Notes: generated by a model not told the origin, from the letters alone. DNA of 64,000 nt from Mnemiopsis leidyi (GCA_000226015.1 JH152817.1:201551-265550), one strand, 5' to 3'; counted from the stretch's first letter, positions 23,275 to 38,172 are shown. Numbers and translations: made by a program.

Positions 23275-26200
23275 CTACGAAAATAAGGATAGAAGTTCAC
23301 AGGCACTTAGGTCGGGTAGTAGAGCATGCATGTACCGTGGGAATTTTACTGCTGGTCAGCATTGCGGACCGTCCTTGAAGTTGATGTAGCGAATTGTTGT
23401 GGCAATGGTTTTCGCGAAGTTTTAAATCTTAGAATCCACTGCTTCACTAGATTCTTTATTTTGACTTTGCAGTAATATGGACAGTAGCATTTCCGAAAGT
23501 TAGCTTTGGCCATTAATAAACGTCCAAATTTCAATGTTCAAAATCAGAAATGTTTGTATCGATGTTATTTGTTGCACGTGAGCTGTCTGTGGTAACTGTT
23601 GTGAGTTGGAGCACGTGAGGGCAGCTGACCATTGCAAGGTCAGGTTCGGCCAATCGACTTTGAGAAAAAACTTTTACAAGATTTAGAAAATTTACAACTC
23701 CCCCAAAGAATGTGGACGTCTTAATTTGTATGCAAATTTTAGCTAGGGCGGAAACTTATCTTTTCTAATTTCATTGAAAATGAAATACATCTTCGAGGCT
23801 CTCATTCTAACATTTTTAGGTACAATTTATAAAGAACATCTCAACAGTCTTCGCCTAAGTACAGCGAAAAATGCATCATCAGCACATAATTACAATTTGT
23901 CAGCTACCACCCGGAAATACCGGGGATAAATATTTTTCAAAATTAGGAAAAGCCGGCCAGCCTGAATTCTATTATGATTATTGTCATCCTGAAAAAGGAA
24001 CCAAAAAAGCAAATTGAAAGTAAAAACTAACAGCAGCACTAAGAACAACACTTCAATCCGGATCATTAAACCTCCTATAACTCAACACATTTCCCATGCG
24101 TTTTTCCTAAAATGAAAATTTGATAACATCACTGTACATTATGGTCTTAGATTTCGACATTGTATATAAATGTCGGGAAGATTTATATTTACTGACAGAG
24201 ATATATAGGGCTACACAATTACAACATTAAAACGAACATAAAGTTTAAATATACCAAAAGATTACTCGTTGCAATATTAATAGCTTATTCAAATACTATT
24301 ACTTTACTATCGCAAGTGTACAAGTTATGACTTTCCAGACCTGTTGAATAATGATCAGATTGTTGGAAAGTAACAATGTCGTGGAATAGCCGGGAATTAT
24401 TCCTGATATATTAAGGAATTTCACATATGTCTAGAAATATCGGAAATACAGCAATTAGCTTTATGAGGCCTCTTAGAATCCCTTAAATAATGGTCAGAAG
24501 ATCCGAGTAAAATTTGTATCGGTTACATGTGACGTCGAACCGCTTTGAGAAGGAATTTCTCTATCCTAATCTTAAGCTTTACATATTTAACTCCAAGTCG
24601 AACAGGAACAAAAACTTCGGACGTGACGCCGAGAACAAGGCTAAAATCTCAACGACTATGTACATGTGAAACTGTTGCGCCGTACTTAAATCGGATCGGA
24701 CCACAAAATGAATATCCTTAGCCCGCGTTAATCATAACCAACATATTTCTATAATTAGAAAAGCAACATTACTATTCTCGTTCCGGCCCCATGTTATGTC
24801 CGCTTGTCTCCCGGATCTACAAGTAAATCGTCCGTGGAACCATGAAAATGTCACCTCTCGGTCGTCAGCGGGAAAAACGGAGCAAGAACAAGCGGCACGG
24901 CCGAGGGAAAGATTTGAAGCCTAGTTAAGCATGGCACAGACAAATAGATGACTGCTTGGAATATCTATGATTAAGTTTGTTCTGGTCGAAAAAGTTATTC
25001 AAGCAATGATTTAACTATTAATTCTTTTCATTTCAGCCGAGACGTCCCTTGTTAAACTATTTAGCTTATCAACCATCATGATATGTTCAAATTTGAGCAC
25101 TGTGTGAATTTTGAGGAATGCCGACGTAATCAAAGAGCACGATCGTTTGGATTCAGCCAATAGATCCTCGTTTAATTGGCTAATATCAGATTGACCGATT
25201 GGGAAACGCAGCCGTCTGGACTTCAAGCAAATAGATTGGGTGATGTCAGTCATCCCAGGAATTCCTTGAGATATGCATGTGCAGGTATTCAATTAATGAC
25301 GTTAAAGCCTTAAAATAGAAACTTTCCAGGGTCCTCATCACTTGCTTTTGACGCAGCGAAATCCTAAAAGTTCGATCACAAACTTTGCAGTTGCCACATT
25401 ATTGTTTAACAAGGGATATCGCAAAGGTGGCACTACATATTTTCCGCTCTACCACAATTCGGAAATTACAGCCGGGTTTGGTCAGAATATTTTGTTTTTT
25501 CTACCAAATTTAATCAATAATAAAGTTTGACGCACGAATGCCGCATTAAATCTCAGGACCTTCACGCCAAGATACCAGACTTAAGTCACGAGAGGATTGT
25601 GTTGAAAAGTACGATGTAGTGAGACAGTCATTTGCAGATTCATCCTAAAACTTTCATTCAATTACAGTTTCGTAAACAGGGCCGTGACACTTTTTCCAAC
25701 TCTAATTCCATCAAACTGGTAACTGATTTATCACAGAGACTCGCAATCATGAATTATCATTATCTTTAGGGTGCCGTGGAAGTCTAGACGACAGCTTAGC
25801 CTTAAGCGGAGCATGACTCATAAAATCATACCCTGTGAAGTTGAAACAAAAGAAATTTGTCGGTTTCAACAACTTAATGTGTGCAGACACCGAAAAAGGC
25901 TGCAAAAAGGTCAAGCCCTAAAACTTCGTGACGGGTGAAAGGAGGACATCTAACTAGCAACCATAACACGCAGCACTCTTATATTTAGACTCGTAAATAA
26001 CATAATATTATAGACCGGGAAAATTTAGCGGACTACTGACTAAATTCTGGCGGGTCGATCAAAAAGATAAACTTAAGGAATTACTTTTATTTTCTCGTTT
26101 GGAAGTTAGTGAGTTGTAGCTGTACCTTGTGATTGATTATAACATGACCACTGACCAGCGACCACAAACTGGCGTTTTAGGAACTAGGATAATTGTATGA

Positions 26201-27176
26201 AGTAGGTATTTAATAGGTAGGTATTTGGAAAGAGGCATTCAAACTATTTGTTGGTGTGATATTCGGTGGCATTCCAACCCATCATTTGAAACGAAATCCC
26301 GTGACTCAAAGACATGGAAAATCGCATTTGATGGCGATTTGCAAATTGCAATCAACCGCATTCCTAGCAATCTGTTTGCCAAAGAAGTTGTTAGCAGGTA
26401 AAAAGCAAATAAGAGCGTAATTGTCAAGTTTCAAACGTCATTAGCATTATCAATATCAGAACATTCAGCGATCAAATGGCATTCTTCAAATCAAAAGCTA
26501 TGATTATCCTTAAGATAACAATCAATTTTCTCGATCACCAGAAATTTGATTTATTAAATTTTCACATCCGGGGGGTACAACATTTAAAGACCGGATGAGG
26601 AATTTGGAGTTTTTAACGTTTCACGATTATCGCATTAAGTAATTATTGATACTTAGTAGCAATTAGGCTCTACAATCACAGCTCAGCGACATTAGAACAG
26701 CAGCAGCAGCAGCAGCAGCAAGATTCACACAGCACATGCACACTAACAAAAACATACCGAAACTCAGATACGCAGCGGGCGAGAGGAGATTGAGGGTGGG
26801 TGGTGAGGGTTTCTACTAGAGCCAGCTTTTAGCAACGAATGTAGGATTGTGATGTGTTTTGGGGGCCACCGTGATCAAATTACGGCATTCAGGACTGTAC
26901 ATGAGGAACAAGGACAACGCGTCAATGACCAGTTGAATGAATTGTTTGTCGGTGTGTTGTTGATTCGAATTTGACTGGAACAGGGAGGACCGCAGAAGTT
27001 TCCTCGATTTACAATCACACGAACACATTGAATTTTTCAGCACGGACAAATGAACACAAATATGAAGTTGAGATGATCTCAGATCGAGCGAGTTTCAAAG
27101 TGAGATAAAGAAATGGGATGTGGGTTATGGCAGCTGCGTATCTGTGTCCCGGTGATACTCAGCACTTCTTCCTAAC
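23275..27176. other. Large intron or intergenic stretch
   Basis: If the exon at 27177 belongs to the EGF gene this is an intron. A basic + frame near 24841-24930 (REKRSKNKRHGRGKD) and a Cys-bearing - frame at 26816-27049 look protein-like, but have no family match and no clear splice pattern. Two CACGTG sites occur at about 23577 and 23613. Confidence 0.4.
26697..26721. repeat. (CAG)n microsatellite
   Basis: About eight uninterrupted CAG units in non-coding sequence. Confidence 0.95.
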
Positions 27177-27341
27177 CTGGTGGGTGTGGGTCCCTCGTTG
27201 AGAAGTTCGTCTAGGAAGGAACCCCGGTGGTGCACCACCGACGGGCCCCGCCTTCTCTGTCCTACTACTGAGTCTCGGTTGTGATCGTTGTTGTTTCTTT
27301 GTCGTCCCTTGTTTCGTAGAGTGTGGGATCCTTCTAACATA
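27177..27341 (-). CDS. Probable upstream exon of the EGF-domain gene
   Basis: On -, the acceptor CAATTTCAG precedes a 165-nt open segment that ends at AG/GTTAGG. It enters and leaves in phase 2, which fits the EGF exon at 23274 (AG plus T makes Ser). The GC-rich coding content reads hydrophilic and basic: MLEGSHTLRNKGRQRNNN, then VVGQRRRGPSVVHHRG, then FLDELLNEGPTPT. GQRRRG could be a furin-type cleavage site (inference). Support is splice signals, phase and base composition only. Confidence 0.55.
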
Positions 27342-30300
27342 CTGAAATTGTTGGCTTCTTTCAGAAAAAAGGGCGGGTCGGACCTATATCATGACTATCA
27401 AGTTTACCGCGAGTCAGATACTTACCATACTTATTTATTGTTGGCTTCGTTACGGCTCGTTGAATTTAGTAACTAAGTAAGGCACGAACTGCTCACAATC
27501 ACATACCTATGGCTATATAACATATATTTCTTTAAATTATGAATAACGAGAAATTCTGTAGAGTCTGAGAGTGAATGTCTGATGAATATTGTCTAGGAGG
27601 GTTTTCTGCGCTGTCCTAGGTACGGTAACGTGCAAAGTACGTGGATCACGTTTGCAGCAAATACGGCGTTGCTGCTTGTGCAGCAGCTAATTTTCTGCTA
27701 AATAATATTATGTTGTTTATGTAGCTTTTTTATGCAAATTAACCCTGGTTATACGTAGCATGAGAAATATTTGTATCTATTCTCGGTAGGAATGGAGCAT
27801 GATTGAAATAGTTGTTGATCAGAATGGCAACCCAGCGATCGCGACAAAGTAAATTCTTATTCGCACCGGAATAAATCGGACTCCAGGTCAAACGATCTAC
27901 CGATTTATAAACTATTTAGTTCTGGAAACATAGCAGTCGTTTTACCCATATTTCAAACTTTAAACGTCTTTATAAAATAACAGTTCAAACAATTTTAAAT
28001 TTGGTTACGAATAAATTTTCTTATTCCCGGAAATCAGGACATATGCGTAGAACTTTATCAAGCAATGACAGAGTGCATCTAAATTTAACAGGAATCATAA
28101 AAATGCAAAAAACACGTGAAAGACGCACTAACCTGTATAATAAGAGAAGAAATATTAACATATTATATACGCAGGTGCTTTCTAAGGTTTTTCGTGTCAA
28201 GCCGTCTCAACATTGTCTGCTTATACCATTAATACCATCAGATAGCTGTGGGAAAAGAGGAGCGTGTTAATTATTTCGGTCTACTTTAACGTGTTTACCC
28301 TTATAAAATTATCACAAACAAGCAATGAAGAAAAAAATTAACTTCTCCGATTTTTCACTTTACATAGCTTAAATTCTAACGCCCAACGGAAAAGCCTAAA
28401 ATATTTTCTAAGTGTCTTGAAAGCGGTGGTTTTTTAGAGAAAAGTTGGGTGTAACGACGAGAACAAATGTAATCGAAGACAAATACTAGTCAGCTAACGA
28501 ACTACTTAAACTTAACAAATTGACGAAGTGGGATGCAGTTGAAAAAACAGACAAAAAACCCTGCATGTAATGAAATTAAAGGCAGTTCAGTGATACCCTA
28601 TAATAAACTACAGCATTATCTAGAATATAATTTTACATTTTAGGTAAGATATATAATATTCTGGCTAATCATTTGTCGCATACCAGATTTATATGAAATA
28701 GAATTGTTCATGTCATACCTACAAAATTGAGTTATTGCTAACTGAAATAATGGATGAGCAATAATGCCCGAAAACTTCGTTTGAGCGAGGTAAAAATTCC
28801 AATTCAAAAAGGTCAAGAAACCTGCGCAGAAGCAGTATAGAGATTCCCTGATACCTAGGTCTTTAAGATCACAGCTTTAAGGCGCTGGTAACGCGAGATA
28901 TTAATGTCATATCAGTGTTTCCTTGCCTTGTGATTACAGCAGAGATGATTTAATCAATGTGAGGGCCACAGCAAGCAAAAATGTGCAAACAAGCCGAAAA
29001 TGGAAATGGGCTAATAGTTGCAGACATGGATTCAAATGGATGGAATGCCAGTCTAATTTTGGGGGGCCCCGGTGTCAAGTTAATTCTCGGAATCGATTTA
29101 ACAGCTACCATTTCAATTGGGATTGTAGACACGGCAGTTTTTGCGGTAAGAGATCTACATGATTCGAATAAATATCTTAATATGGCGGGTAATTGAATAA
29201 TCGATAAAATATCAAACACCGAAATTGTGTACATTTATGCGGAAATCGACCCTGCAACATATTCGATACTTCACTTCTCAGCTTGTTTAATGCAGTAATG
29301 CAATTGCTTGTCAACAAGGTTGACTTGATATGATGATTGCCTTTAGATCCTGGATAGTATCAGACTGTCGGAAAATCACAAAGCTAATCCGATCCCATTG
29401 ATCGGCTACTACTTTTACTATCGACGCTGATAATCACTGAATTGAAACAGTGCATGGTTTAAAAAAAGCACAAAAATCGATTGACTGTATATCAGTTGAC
29501 TATATTTACATAAAACCTATAATTCTTAACTCACGAACAAAATCATAGCATCTCAAAGAAAGGTATGTGGAAAAGGTTGCGACATTCCAGCTATCCCGGC
29601 TTTTAAATACGCAGGCTAAGATACTATGTATCGGCGGTAGATCACGTGTGATAATAAGCGTTACTTATATCACCAAGTGACGTGACACCGCACCTCATGC
29701 GCACTCCGTTGATCAGCCCTCTACACTACTCCGCTCCCTCTCCGTGCACAGCCCAGCTCTAATTCGACTCTGACCGAATTCTCGACGGAGAAGGTGAAAA
29801 CCTAGAGATCCGGGTGGGAAAATGGGTTGACAGCCGATGTGTCGTCTTGACGAAACAATGAGGTTGCTGACGTGAGCACGTGACGAAGACTCACACGTGT
29901 AGCTTGTGCCTTCTTAGGACGTTCCTTCTTAGCGGGTATTAAATGGAAAATAATGTGTGCAATTATTTCAAATTATATGGGTTGCCAAACGTTCGCAGAC
30001 TTAAAAGAGATAACGAAACCAAGGGAAATGTGACGGAGGGATCTGAACAGCAGTGCGTACTCACTGAAAAATTAGGGCTCAGGAAATTTATCCCAACATA
30101 ATTCCCCGCCAAGTGCTCCTTATCACCAGGGCGAAATTAAAGTGTGCCATCAATCGCTCCATCTGACTGGCAGCTTATCAATCCTGACAGTGAATCCTCC
30201 TAGAATTAGGCACGATTACCGACCATATGTCTTTAAGTAAGGTCCTATAAAAGGTGAAGTGTCTGAACCACCCTAACCTACACCGCTTTAGAATTAGCCG

Positions 30301-31398
30301 TGCCTGACACCGCGGTCTTATCACGGCGTCCGCAACATTTAGTAGGTGATTGGTGGTGAGCACTGAGCAGCCTCTTCTGGTACATGACCTCTAGTAGGCT
30401 GGGTTTTTAATTTAAACTCGTCACGTATTAAGCTAGAATCTCGTAACGTATGAAATAATTCTCCCCACCTATTTGCAGCTGAGAGCAGCGGTAGAATATG
30501 GTAGACCAGGCCTGCCCTGAACACTGCTGACTTCCTAAGGCTGCTGACAGGTGAGGGGATGATGAATTATTTGAGTGGGACTTGTTCCTGGCAAGGTGCA
30601 TGGATTACAAAGCCGTACAGGGCCTACTCATGATGGGAAGCGCGGCACGTTAAATGAGCAGAGACAAAAAGGGAGTTCGGACAAGGACACCTAAAGTCTT
30701 CAGGGATCACTTCAGACGACCCCAACATATAAATCCGGCTAAGAGGCAGAAGGAAGGTCGGTTAAAGATAAGAAGCCTCATTCACGCCCGTCTAGTAGAC
30801 GAACAGACAAAGAAAAGATCCCTAAATCTGTTTGTAATGAAGACGGTAATGATATTGGGCTTTTACCCAACCAAAATGATGGGTCAAATACAATAAACTA
30901 AAGTACAAACAAGTCTAAAATTGAGTTTACCAAGATTTTACAGTGGGAGGATAGGGCACAAAACGAGCTGGGGTCCACCCTCTTTAAGTATAACACACTG
31001 ATCAAGCGTGAAGGAAATTACAGGCGAAGTCAGCTTCAACTGGAATCCTGATATACTGTTTTCATAGTTACACGAGCTATGGAATATCGATTATATCTGA
31101 TCGAGGTTTCCCACCCATACGTGTCCGATAGGACTAGATTCCTTGTAAATAAACTCAAGCAAGCAGACAATAATCCTCCGAAAATTCGTTTAAGAAAAAA
31201 AGATTTTACTAGACTAGAACAAGGAGGTCCCATAGATTTAACCGTGAACTTGTTATGACGATTGAGCAATAAGAAAAGCTCGTTTACAGTGCTCACAGAA
31301 AAAACGCAAAATGATATCGATAGGTCATATAAGGGCGGAGAAGGTAAAGGAGTATGATAAACAGTATCCCCGGGCTCACTGTAAAAGCTATCTTGCAC
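27342..31398. other. Non-coding stretch with an E-box cluster
   Basis: No confident exon. At 28923-29196 three + frames and one - frame are open together and none is convincing. Around 29640-29900 GC rises and three CACGTG boxes occur (29643, 29877, 29894). A - strand segment at 30178-30524 has an RLGWFRH stretch recalling LINE tails, too short to call. Confidence 0.4.
29640..29905. promoter_or_regulatory. GC-richer E-box cluster, possible promoter
   Basis: CACGTG at 29643, 29877 and 29894 lies in a locally GC-rich block that also contains a CT-rich run (29710-29760). No TATA box or start site can be assigned. Confidence 0.3.
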
Positions 31399-31503
31399 CT
31401 CAGTCGTGCCCTTAGTTTTCTTCGTTCTCGCATTTCATGAACATGATCAAATGTGTCTGATCCTGCGTGGTATCGAACATCATGGTCACGAGTATCCACT
31501 ATT
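31399..31503 (-). CDS. Possible further upstream exon of the EGF-domain gene
   Basis: On -, the acceptor CGTATTTCAG is followed by 105 nt that end at CTGAG/GTGCAAG and read IVDTRDHDVRYHAG, then FDHVHEMRERRKLRARL. Phase 2 on both sides fits the exon at 27341. Without this rather weak donor the frame continues into a hydrophobic segment (IAFTVSPGILFIILLYLL) and a stop at about 31293, which would make it a membrane-anchored C-terminus of another transcript. Either reading is tentative. Confidence 0.35.
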
Positions 31504-34500
31504 CTGAAATACGGGGGTCGTATACCTGGCACGGAATTCGAAAAGAGGAAACACAATACCTGAACTTGGAACGACTCAAGATCGCAACAAACTCAATCGG
31601 TCGCCATTTGGAACAAACGTTATATTGGGGCTAAGGACCTGGTAGCATGTGTTTGTTCAATTTCAAATCACAAATCAATCTTCTCCCTATAAAGGTTAGA
31701 CAAGTCATTGGTTAAGAAAGGTATGACACGAAATTTTTGCCAAAAATCAGCAATATAATCATCGATAAAATGAGCGATCCGTGGCGCCCAAAGAAGTTAG
31801 GAACTTTAAAGCAGTCAGTATCTTTTATCTGTATGGGCTGCATGCTCACAGGAAACACTGATAAACCGGGCCCTTTGCACGCGCACGCACGAATATTATT
31901 TTTCTAGATGAAGAAAATAGTTGGTCCATATATAATAAACTCCACCCTCGATGACGTGCGTTTGTATAACTATAGAATTATTCAATTTGCACGGGGTGGG
32001 ATAAAGCACGGCAACCGGTCAGACCGCATTGCAAAGCACTGACAAAAGTTACAATTAGGAAAGTAGGACAAACTTTCAGCTCAGCACGTACACCAGGAGG
32101 TACCGAGACAGAACAAGGACCGGGGACGAGGTCCAGGGTCTAGAACGGACATTTCCCCTGGATCTTTCCCGACAACACGGATTTTTAATGACTATTATAG
32201 TAACACGATTACCGTATCATTGGATTTGAAAACAATAGAAATGCTATTAGCAAATGATGGGACATGAGAAAGGCCTTAGTAGTCAAGTATTTTCAGACAG
32301 AAAACGAGGTTACCAATAAAGAATTTTAGTCGTATCTTCGGGTACACTGCCGAGGTCTGTCTAGGCAGACTCCGCTAAACCGTCACCTGATGGACCTAGA
32401 CTTCTCACTTTACTGTCCCTCTACGTCCAGCCTATCAGATGGACTATTTTTACTAAATTCCGAAGTAAATATGCAATTTTGACGGTCAGCTCATTGTTAA
32501 TGCGGACCAGATCTCGAGCCGCCGACATAATGCCAAGAGCGGATTGTACGGCAAACACAAAGAGTTTCGATTTTGAGACATGGAACCAGGGGAGGCTTTG
32601 AAAGAACGCATCTTACTCTCAGCATCTGTCTAGCACGTCATTTTCTGGTTATTTAAAGTAAATCCGTTTAAATTTTATGTTGATAATATTCTCCGATAGT
32701 CCGTGTGTCAACTGGGCTCGTAGGACAGGAGTCGGGTGACCATCTTCTGCTACGGAGCGCTCATCGATATTTTGAGACTATCTGGGCAAACAACTTGCAT
32801 CCTGGGGTAGCTGCTACACAAATGGAAATTGAATAATATTGACGCAAATACGTGGAGTTCTAGCTGCTTCGTTTGAGTCTACTTATAGTAGAGAAGTATC
32901 GAGATTTTAACGAGCAGTTAATTGAGTAAGTATCATCACTTGTGTTGTAGGTTCGTGGAAATATGCCTTTATTGGAGATGGACTTGGGTGTCGACATTTT
33001 CCCACCTCAGCATGGACTGAGGGACTTTGCTTCAGTGACCAAATTCCAAACTTCTCCTTTAAATTTGTAACAGCACTACTGCACTACAGCGGAAATTTTG
33101 AATTCTGTCCGGAGCATTGTCAAATGGTTCTCTATTGGATACACCCATTTCGTCCAAACTTTAACATGTTTCATGGAAAATCAATGGCGACTAACAAAAC
33201 GTTTACTTGCTTCCAACATCTGGAGAAGTAGTGCACGTCACGTGACCCCATGTGGAGCTTCACTTTCGGAGACACGTGTCTGAACTCTGAGATCATCTCT
33301 AAACTGAGGCGCACACCTCTACAAAATAGAACTTGGGACGTAGCTGTAATCAAATCCTTGCTGAAAATCTCTCCCGGATCGCGTAAGCCGTAACAGAAAA
33401 CGAAGAAATAGCTGAGGAAAGCGAGCTATCCTATTTCTATTTGTATGGTGGAGGGATTTGCAGGAAAAACTAATGATTACTAATGAAAGGGAGCATTCAG
33501 GATAATAAGTTAATAAAATGTAGTTATCAAATAGCTTGGAAAGATGTTACATGTAACTTGAGCAGGCGTATTTACAGGAGTCCTCCTTCTAGAAACTCCA
33601 TAATCGTTACAATTTACAACAATTTATAACCGTCCTGTACATTTTCCTGATCATGACTTTAGTCTTGAAGGAAGGGTTCAAATAGAACAGACAAAATTGA
33701 TTGTAACTAGGTTATCAGTAGCCGCAAGTGGTTAATTAGAATTTTGAAATGCAATGCTATTGTCACTATCCTTTTGAAGTTCGGGTAACAACTAAAAGTT
33801 GATATTTTATTCAACACAGATAATGCTGGTAGCTTTTTTGTCCTTATGAGGATGACGATTTAGCGAAAGATGCGGTCACATTTTAATTTTGAATCTAAAA
33901 CGATTTATTCTAATTTAGCCCATTTTATATCAAATTCACCAGATACAAACTTCCTCAACATGATAAATCAAACTATTCAGGAGAAAACATTGATGCGTTA
34001 ACAATTGGTATAAGAGTAAGAAATAATCCTGAGAACAATGTTTAATGTTGTATTTGGCCGTGAATTCGATTAAGATAGCATCTAATACGGTTGAAGGGTC
34101 CGTCATTAGCATTAGAGGGAATTAAACTTGGTTTGTAGTCATGCTGGTACCAAATTAAAATTCCACCTTCATCCCATCTGGCAGCAGCACACCCTCTATT
34201 GTTAGACACGGTCCGGTTTATTATCACATGTTGGTCCTGTGGTGATTTGTGATTTTGCGGTATTGGAAAATGGGATTTAGGTATCATATGGCACTTTATT
34301 ATTAGACATAAACTAAGTTTAGACGGTTTATTTTTAGAATTTTAGATTGTTTATGATAAATTTAAGTTAAAAATACAAAATTCGGGCTACCAGTTATCAC
34401 ACTATCAGTATCACAGAATGATTGAACAGTGGTACGTGATTTAAAGATTAAAGTTGAACTATATCAACTACGGGCGGATATGCGATCATAAGTAAAACAA

Positions 34501-37500
34501 ATAAAAAACCAGACTGGGCGCATTCAATATCAGGAAGGATCGAGAAGGAATCCGACAAAAATTAAAGATGGGTTACTGTCGAGTCTATATCGATGTTTGT
34601 CCCACATTTTTAACCACATTATTAACTTAAAGGATTTGAAGGATCAGTCAAAATGATATGTAATGAACTACTGGGATTAAATATATGAAATATTACCATT
34701 GCTGACTTCTAACAGTCGTACACAGCTTACTGAGAGGGCGTTGCGGTCGTTCAAATATTATGGCGAATTTGCAATTAGTAAGCATTAATTTATAAAAAAA
34801 GAATTTAAAACTGATGCGAGAAAAATTGCTCGAATGACCAGCCGAGTTCACTGCAACTTGGACAATACTTCATGGCATATAGCGTTTAACAATTGACAAT
34901 GTGGTTAAAACTTCCGACTTTTGCTTAAGTCAATAAGCAAGTAACAGATTGTCATATTATGGTTCCTAGCATTCCATACCTAAGGCAAATCGAGTGCTGA
35001 CTGCTGATAATATTCTTCCGAGAAATTGAATCGAGTTCTATCAGTATGAGAAATTGATGCCGTTGATGTGGAGAAACTTCAGCTCGGTGGATGTCATGAT
35101 TCGAAGATTTTGTTACCACGCAGGGTGGTTTGACAGGGTAATAAGTGGCAACTTGATTATCTATTAATTACAAAACCTTAACAAGAGTCAAAATAACTGA
35201 AATTGTACTACGTCCCGATATTATAAAAACCTAATTTATGAGAAGAGATCAGTCTGAAGCTTTTTTGGTGTGTAACTGGTACAGTAGATGACAGTGAATT
35301 AATTGCAAGAGAGAAAACAAATGGATTTCATTGAATAACGAATTGAAATTTATATTAAAATCAATGTAACGCCAGACTCTAGTACTCTAAAGGTACTCGA
35401 GGTTTAAAAGGTCTTAAAAACGTGTTGAAAAACATGTTGATGATGCCAACGGTAACTGCTAAGAATTCACATTTCACAGTCAAAACCTAGTGCCTACATG
35501 AGAATGTAGTGCTTGACTCTTTGGTTATTAAAAGCGCATGACCATTTGATCGTATAGCAACTTTTAAATTCCATCCTTTAAAAATTTGCAGTGCGTAATA
35601 ACGATAGCTTTTCTACGGATCAGAGACCGTTTAGGAGGTGCGGCAACTTGCCAACAGAGACAACAGATACAAGTAGCGGTACAACTAACAATAAAAATAT
35701 CAACGACGAAATTCGGTCACAGACGCGGTCAACGCGTCATCCTGGGCCAACAATCGCACGATTTAAAGCTTTGTACATTTCGAAGGCGTGATCTGGCTTT
35801 TTCCGTCTTACAAGAAAGAAAAAGTATACATATTAGCACGCTCCTAACTTTTTATAACATAAGTAGTAAGTAGTAAGTACAGTTTGCATAACATATAAAA
35901 TCCGGATAGATTTACAAGCTCGCACGTTTAACAGCGCCGCCTCCCTAGCTACAAAAATGATCATTGTCTTCCTCAGTTTATAGCTACAATAGAAAACAAA
36001 GTCCGTAACAAAGACGTTCTCGGTCGCGTGTGAGAAACACACTGAATGGCAACTGTTCATGTTAATGAATTGCTCCTACTGGAATATCCGAGATGGTTCG
36101 ACCGCAGGCCCTGCCCTCACCACGCCACCCAAGGGTCAGAGTGTCTAAAGAAAATAGACACCACCAACCGTGGTGCATGCCAACCGGTCCGGACACGCAA
36201 CAGCCAGCCCCAGAATAGTTACTTATCTAGGCTACACAACTCTCCCCCCTCACCATCTTGGAGCCAGGAGGGCAGCAAGCTGGTGGTTAAATACGAACAA
36301 GCGTGATCGGGTATTTGGCTGTGACTCCAAATTTTGTGGCTAAGGGCAGGGGATGACTAGGTCAAGGACTAGCCCAAAACCACGATTATTCAGCATACAT
36401 TAGTGTAGGGGTTATAATATGACAACCGAGAGCTTGTAAAAGCACGAATGGCGCCCTTCATTTGAAAGTCTGAAAGAGCACTCCATTTCATCCGATTTGT
36501 AGAAGTTGGCAAGGTTTTTTCGATTTCTTTATTAACGAACAATGGGGATATTGAAACTTCTCAATTATCGAGATTGCAGTAACGGTATTGTCAGATTAAA
36601 TCCAATAAAATCCAATAAAAGTGCGAAAAGGACCAGGCGGAAAGGGAACGGAGCATGATGTTGTAAAAATAGAAATTCAATCCCACTACTCAATCCCGTT
36701 GATTATGATTCGATTGTTAATTGATAATTCTGATCTTGATGTATCATAGCAGACTTTCTCTAATTTCACCCAAGGATCCACGTGCCATGAAGAATTGCGA
36801 CAAAAATTCGAAATATTTTGTTGATGAGTAAATATACCATGCCCCGATGGTTACCATAGCGGCATAATGATTTCAATCTCTTGAATCATTCAACTATACT
36901 GGTGCCAAAAGTTATGTGACTGAATTTACACAACTGACATTTGAGACTTATCGATATCGGAGAAGAATATACCGTACCGCAACACCAGTTAATATCTCGG
37001 TCAGCGCAGGTAAACTAGGTACTACAAAGGTGGAGGGATTCCGAATTAAAACTTGTCAAAAAATTGTAAATTCTTAAGGCAAGTGAAGCAAAGCTAAATT
37101 GGTTTGGCGACGGTCGGACAAGATCGAAGCTCACGTGAAATCGGAGATACCCGGATACCTCGAAATAAGTAACTACTCAGTGCTCGTACTTGTGGGTGCC
37201 GTCGGGAGACCAGCTAGTGAGGCCACGTGAATACGGGAAATAGGTGTGCGATCAAATTTACTTGGTGAGTTTGTTCATCCTCCTAATCTCATTGGAGTTA
37301 AACGTAAAACCATATAACTTTAGGCGGATGTAGGAAGGAATTCACTTTCCGTTTCATTGGATAGAGACCAAAAATGTTGGTCACTATAAAGACAAACGAA
37401 TTCAACCACTCGTGGCAGCATATCGAAAGTTCCATGATATTTTATCTTGAAAGCAGTAGTGAGGTGCTAATGACCGTGATAAAAAACATTGAAATTACCT

Positions 37501-38039
37501 TTATCAGAAGAGCTAAGAAGCTTCATACCTAGAAAATTAGCTAAGTGCAACACTGGATTCTAGAATAAGTTCGAAATCCAGTCATTAATGACGAAAATCA
37601 AGACAGACAAGTTTCAAGTTTCTGCAACAGATTATTGCTTCGCTCGTTACAGACTCATAAAGCAGCTTTTCGATGCAAATCACATCAAGAAACAAGGAAT
37701 AGAACACCTTCAACAAACAGAAGAGGGCGGATCAGAGAGAACGCAGCTGAATTTCACTAGGGCTTTCCCGAGTCGTACGTTACGGGATTCCTCTGCCTAG
37801 GTTGATATTTAGGAGAGGTGGCTACACCTGACACCCCATATACCAGATCCAGCGACACTTCAACATGCTAACAAGGAGCGGGACCCTGAAATATCGGGCA
37901 AGTGAACGTCCAGACAACCCAGATCCCCGGCTGAGGACCAGGGCTACGTTTTAAACACAATAGCACATTTAGTATCACAATTATTCGTCTGTCAGCCCGG
38001 CAGCAACTAACACTTTGCAACGGCAGAGGTGCAAATTGT
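31504..38039. other. Gene-poor stretch
   Basis: AT-rich DNA with no supported gene. A + frame from an acceptor-like GTTGTAG at about 32950 to a stop at about 33229 is open for roughly 92 codons, but an opposite frame overlaps it. CACGTG boxes lie at 33239, 33273, 37131 and 37223. Confidence 0.4.
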
Positions 38040-38160
38040 GTACCAACTCACACTCTCGCCTCCCTCTCCCTTCAGTCCATCGCTCCCTCGCACATCCTTC
38101 TCACCTCTCTCTCCATCTCTCCCTCTCTCTCCATCTCTCTCTCTCTCTCCTCACTATCGC
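38040..38160. repeat. Pyrimidine (CT)-rich low-complexity tract
   Basis: Dense CTCTCTC/CCATCTCTCC runs. The 60-codon frame across it is a low-complexity Ser/Pro/Leu product, not a gene. Confidence 0.85.
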
Positions 38161-38172
38161 AACAGCCTCACT

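Noticed and set aside
26698-26720. CAG run as a polyglutamine coding repeat
   Set aside because: No flanking open frame or exon signals on the strand that would read Gln.
28923-29196. Cys/Gly-rich fragment resembling an EGF end (FGGPRC)
   Set aside because: Only three cysteines, wrong spacing, and three other frames are open over the same bases.
30178-30524. RLGWFRH stretch recalling the tail of LINE reverse transcriptases
   Set aside because: One short motif without any polymerase or endonuclease motif nearby.
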